Below are positions 63,602 through 64,000 of a DNA stretch of 64,000 nucleotides, one piece after another; position 1 is the first letter of the stretch; each line of letters opens with the position of its first letter. This DNA comes from an uncultured Bacteroidales bacterium. GTDB taxonomy: Bacteria > Bacteroidota > Bacteroidia > Bacteroidales > G3-4614. The position numbers were made by a program, and so were the translations under genes. Location of the stretch: positions 1-64,000 of the forward strand of contig CASFRS010000007.1 of NCBI GenBank assembly GCA_949297125.1. Direction: 5' to 3'. The notes beneath the pieces were generated by a model, which had not been told where the DNA came from, ran no database searches, and saw only the letters and a program-made list of their open reading frames with translations.

Positions 63602-64000
63602 ATGGACAACAGCAAGAAAAAGAATCTCCTGCTCGGCGACCAGGCAATAGCCCTCGGAGCGATAAACGCCGGGCTTTCCGGAGTATATGCATACCCCGGA
63701 ACACCTTCAACCGAAATAACGGAATACATACAGGGACACCCGCTGGCAAAAGAACGCGGCATCCACTCCAAATGGTGCACCAACGAAAAGACAGCCATGG
63801 AGGCCGCCCTCGGCATGTCCTATGCCGGCAAGCGGGCGCTGGTATGCATGAAACATGTAGGGCTGAACGTAGCGGCCGATGCATTCGTGAACTCATCGAT
63901 GACCGGCGTCAACGGCGGGCTTGTGGTAGTGTCGGCCGACGACCCCTCCATGCACTCGTCGCAGAACGAGCAGGACTCGCGTTTCTACGGCAAGTTTGCC
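63602..64000 (+). CDS. iorA: Indolepyruvate:ferredoxin oxidoreductase, alpha subunit (partial, 5' part)
   Basis: The first 133 codons of a longer gene cut by the window edge. The frame begins KNLLLGDQAIALGAINAGLS then GVYAYPGTPSTEITEYI and NEKTAMEAALGMSYAGKRAL, the pyrimidine-binding domain of IorA (usually about 530-640 residues). The enzyme oxidises aryl pyruvates from aromatic amino acids to aryl-acetyl-CoA with reduction of ferredoxin, in anaerobes. Cotranscription with an omega-amidase-like protein suggests that 2-oxo acids from transamination are the link. The beta subunit would lie beyond the window. Confidence 0.9.
   Translation, partial: MDNSKKKNLLLGDQAIALGAINAGLSGVYAYPGTPSTEITEYIQGHPLAKERGIHSKWCTNEKTAMEAALGMSYAGKRALVCMKHVGLNVAADAFVNSSMTGVNGGLVVVSADDPSMHSSQNEQDSRFYGKFA

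Overview
The window looks like chromosome of a gut- or oral-type Bacteroidales bacterium (phylum Bacteroidota). The evidence is promoters of the Bacteroidota form TTTG-N19/20-TAnnTTTG in front of many genes, starts without clear Shine-Dalgarno sequences, a complete type IX secretion core (porP/sprF-gldK-gldL-gldM-gldN), a BspA-like leucine-rich-repeat protein with a T9SS-like C-terminus, an outer-membrane barrel with a carboxypeptidase-regulatory-like plug, and an HMA-AraC metalloregulator. I cannot fix the genus from sequence alone. Most of the window is evenly coding with a moderately GC-rich, A/C-rich codon style. The exception is about 31.0-33.4 kb, which is visibly richer in A+T.

Layout. 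0-3 kb: a 75-bp tandem repeat array leading into a promoter element, then dgt-hflX and two tRNAs (Gly-GCC, Leu-UAA) on the minus strand. 3.5-10.4 kb: an APH-fold sugar-kinase-like protein, a 939-aa outer-membrane barrel, then a divergent lipoprotein plus DUF5723-like outer-membrane pair. 10.6-17.5 kb: gmd-fcl (GDP-L-fucose synthesis), a glucosaminidase-LysM protein, cytidine deaminase, dnaX (behind a second copy of the promoter repeat), a PrxQ peroxiredoxin and a PepSY-like protein. 17.6-23.9 kb: a metal and envelope cluster on the minus strand, with a histidine kinase and response regulator, a ZitB-type CDF exporter, a Cu(I) ATPase with an extra C-terminal HMA domain, and an HMA-AraC regulator. 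24.1-30.9 kb: a TetR-controlled export operon (TolC, lipoprotein membrane-fusion protein, two ATPases, two ABC-2 permeases), a split version of the YbhGFSR layout. 31.1-33.4 kb: an AT-rich island with AraC, a DmeF-like CDF and a lone FeoA, followed by about 590 bp of noncoding tail. 33.5-37.6 kb: mnmA, an S8 peptidase, xseA and xseB. 37.6-40.2 kb: pepD, a DUF59/SufT-like protein and lpxH. 40.4-46.4 kb: a small membrane protein, an OmpH/Skp-like protein, an Ig-like lipoprotein and leuS. 46.5-50 kb: the LRR gene, frameshifted at a T8 tract, and an Omp85-type barrel. 50.1-58.2 kb: the T9SS operon and a SulP transporter. 58.5-64 kb: a GNAT-like protein, pckA, a NUDIX-wHTH protein, an omega-amidase-like nitrilase, and the start of indolepyruvate:ferredoxin oxidoreductase subunit alpha, cut by the window edge.

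How the parts relate. The T9SS machinery, the Omp85 barrel, OmpH/Skp, LpxH and the LRR protein all concern building or using the outer membrane. Four separate metal-handling units (ZitB-type CDF, CopA, HMA-AraC, and DmeF-FeoA) lie within 13 kb. The observations most worth follow-up are (1) the copA reading frame, which appears to run through a former copA/copZ intergenic spacer because of a G6 tract; (2) the LRR surface-protein gene split by one extra T in a T8 tract, with an attenuator-like hairpin close to its apparent promoter; (3) the promoter-bearing repeat family in front of dgt and dnaX; and (4) the AT-rich AraC-CDF-FeoA island.
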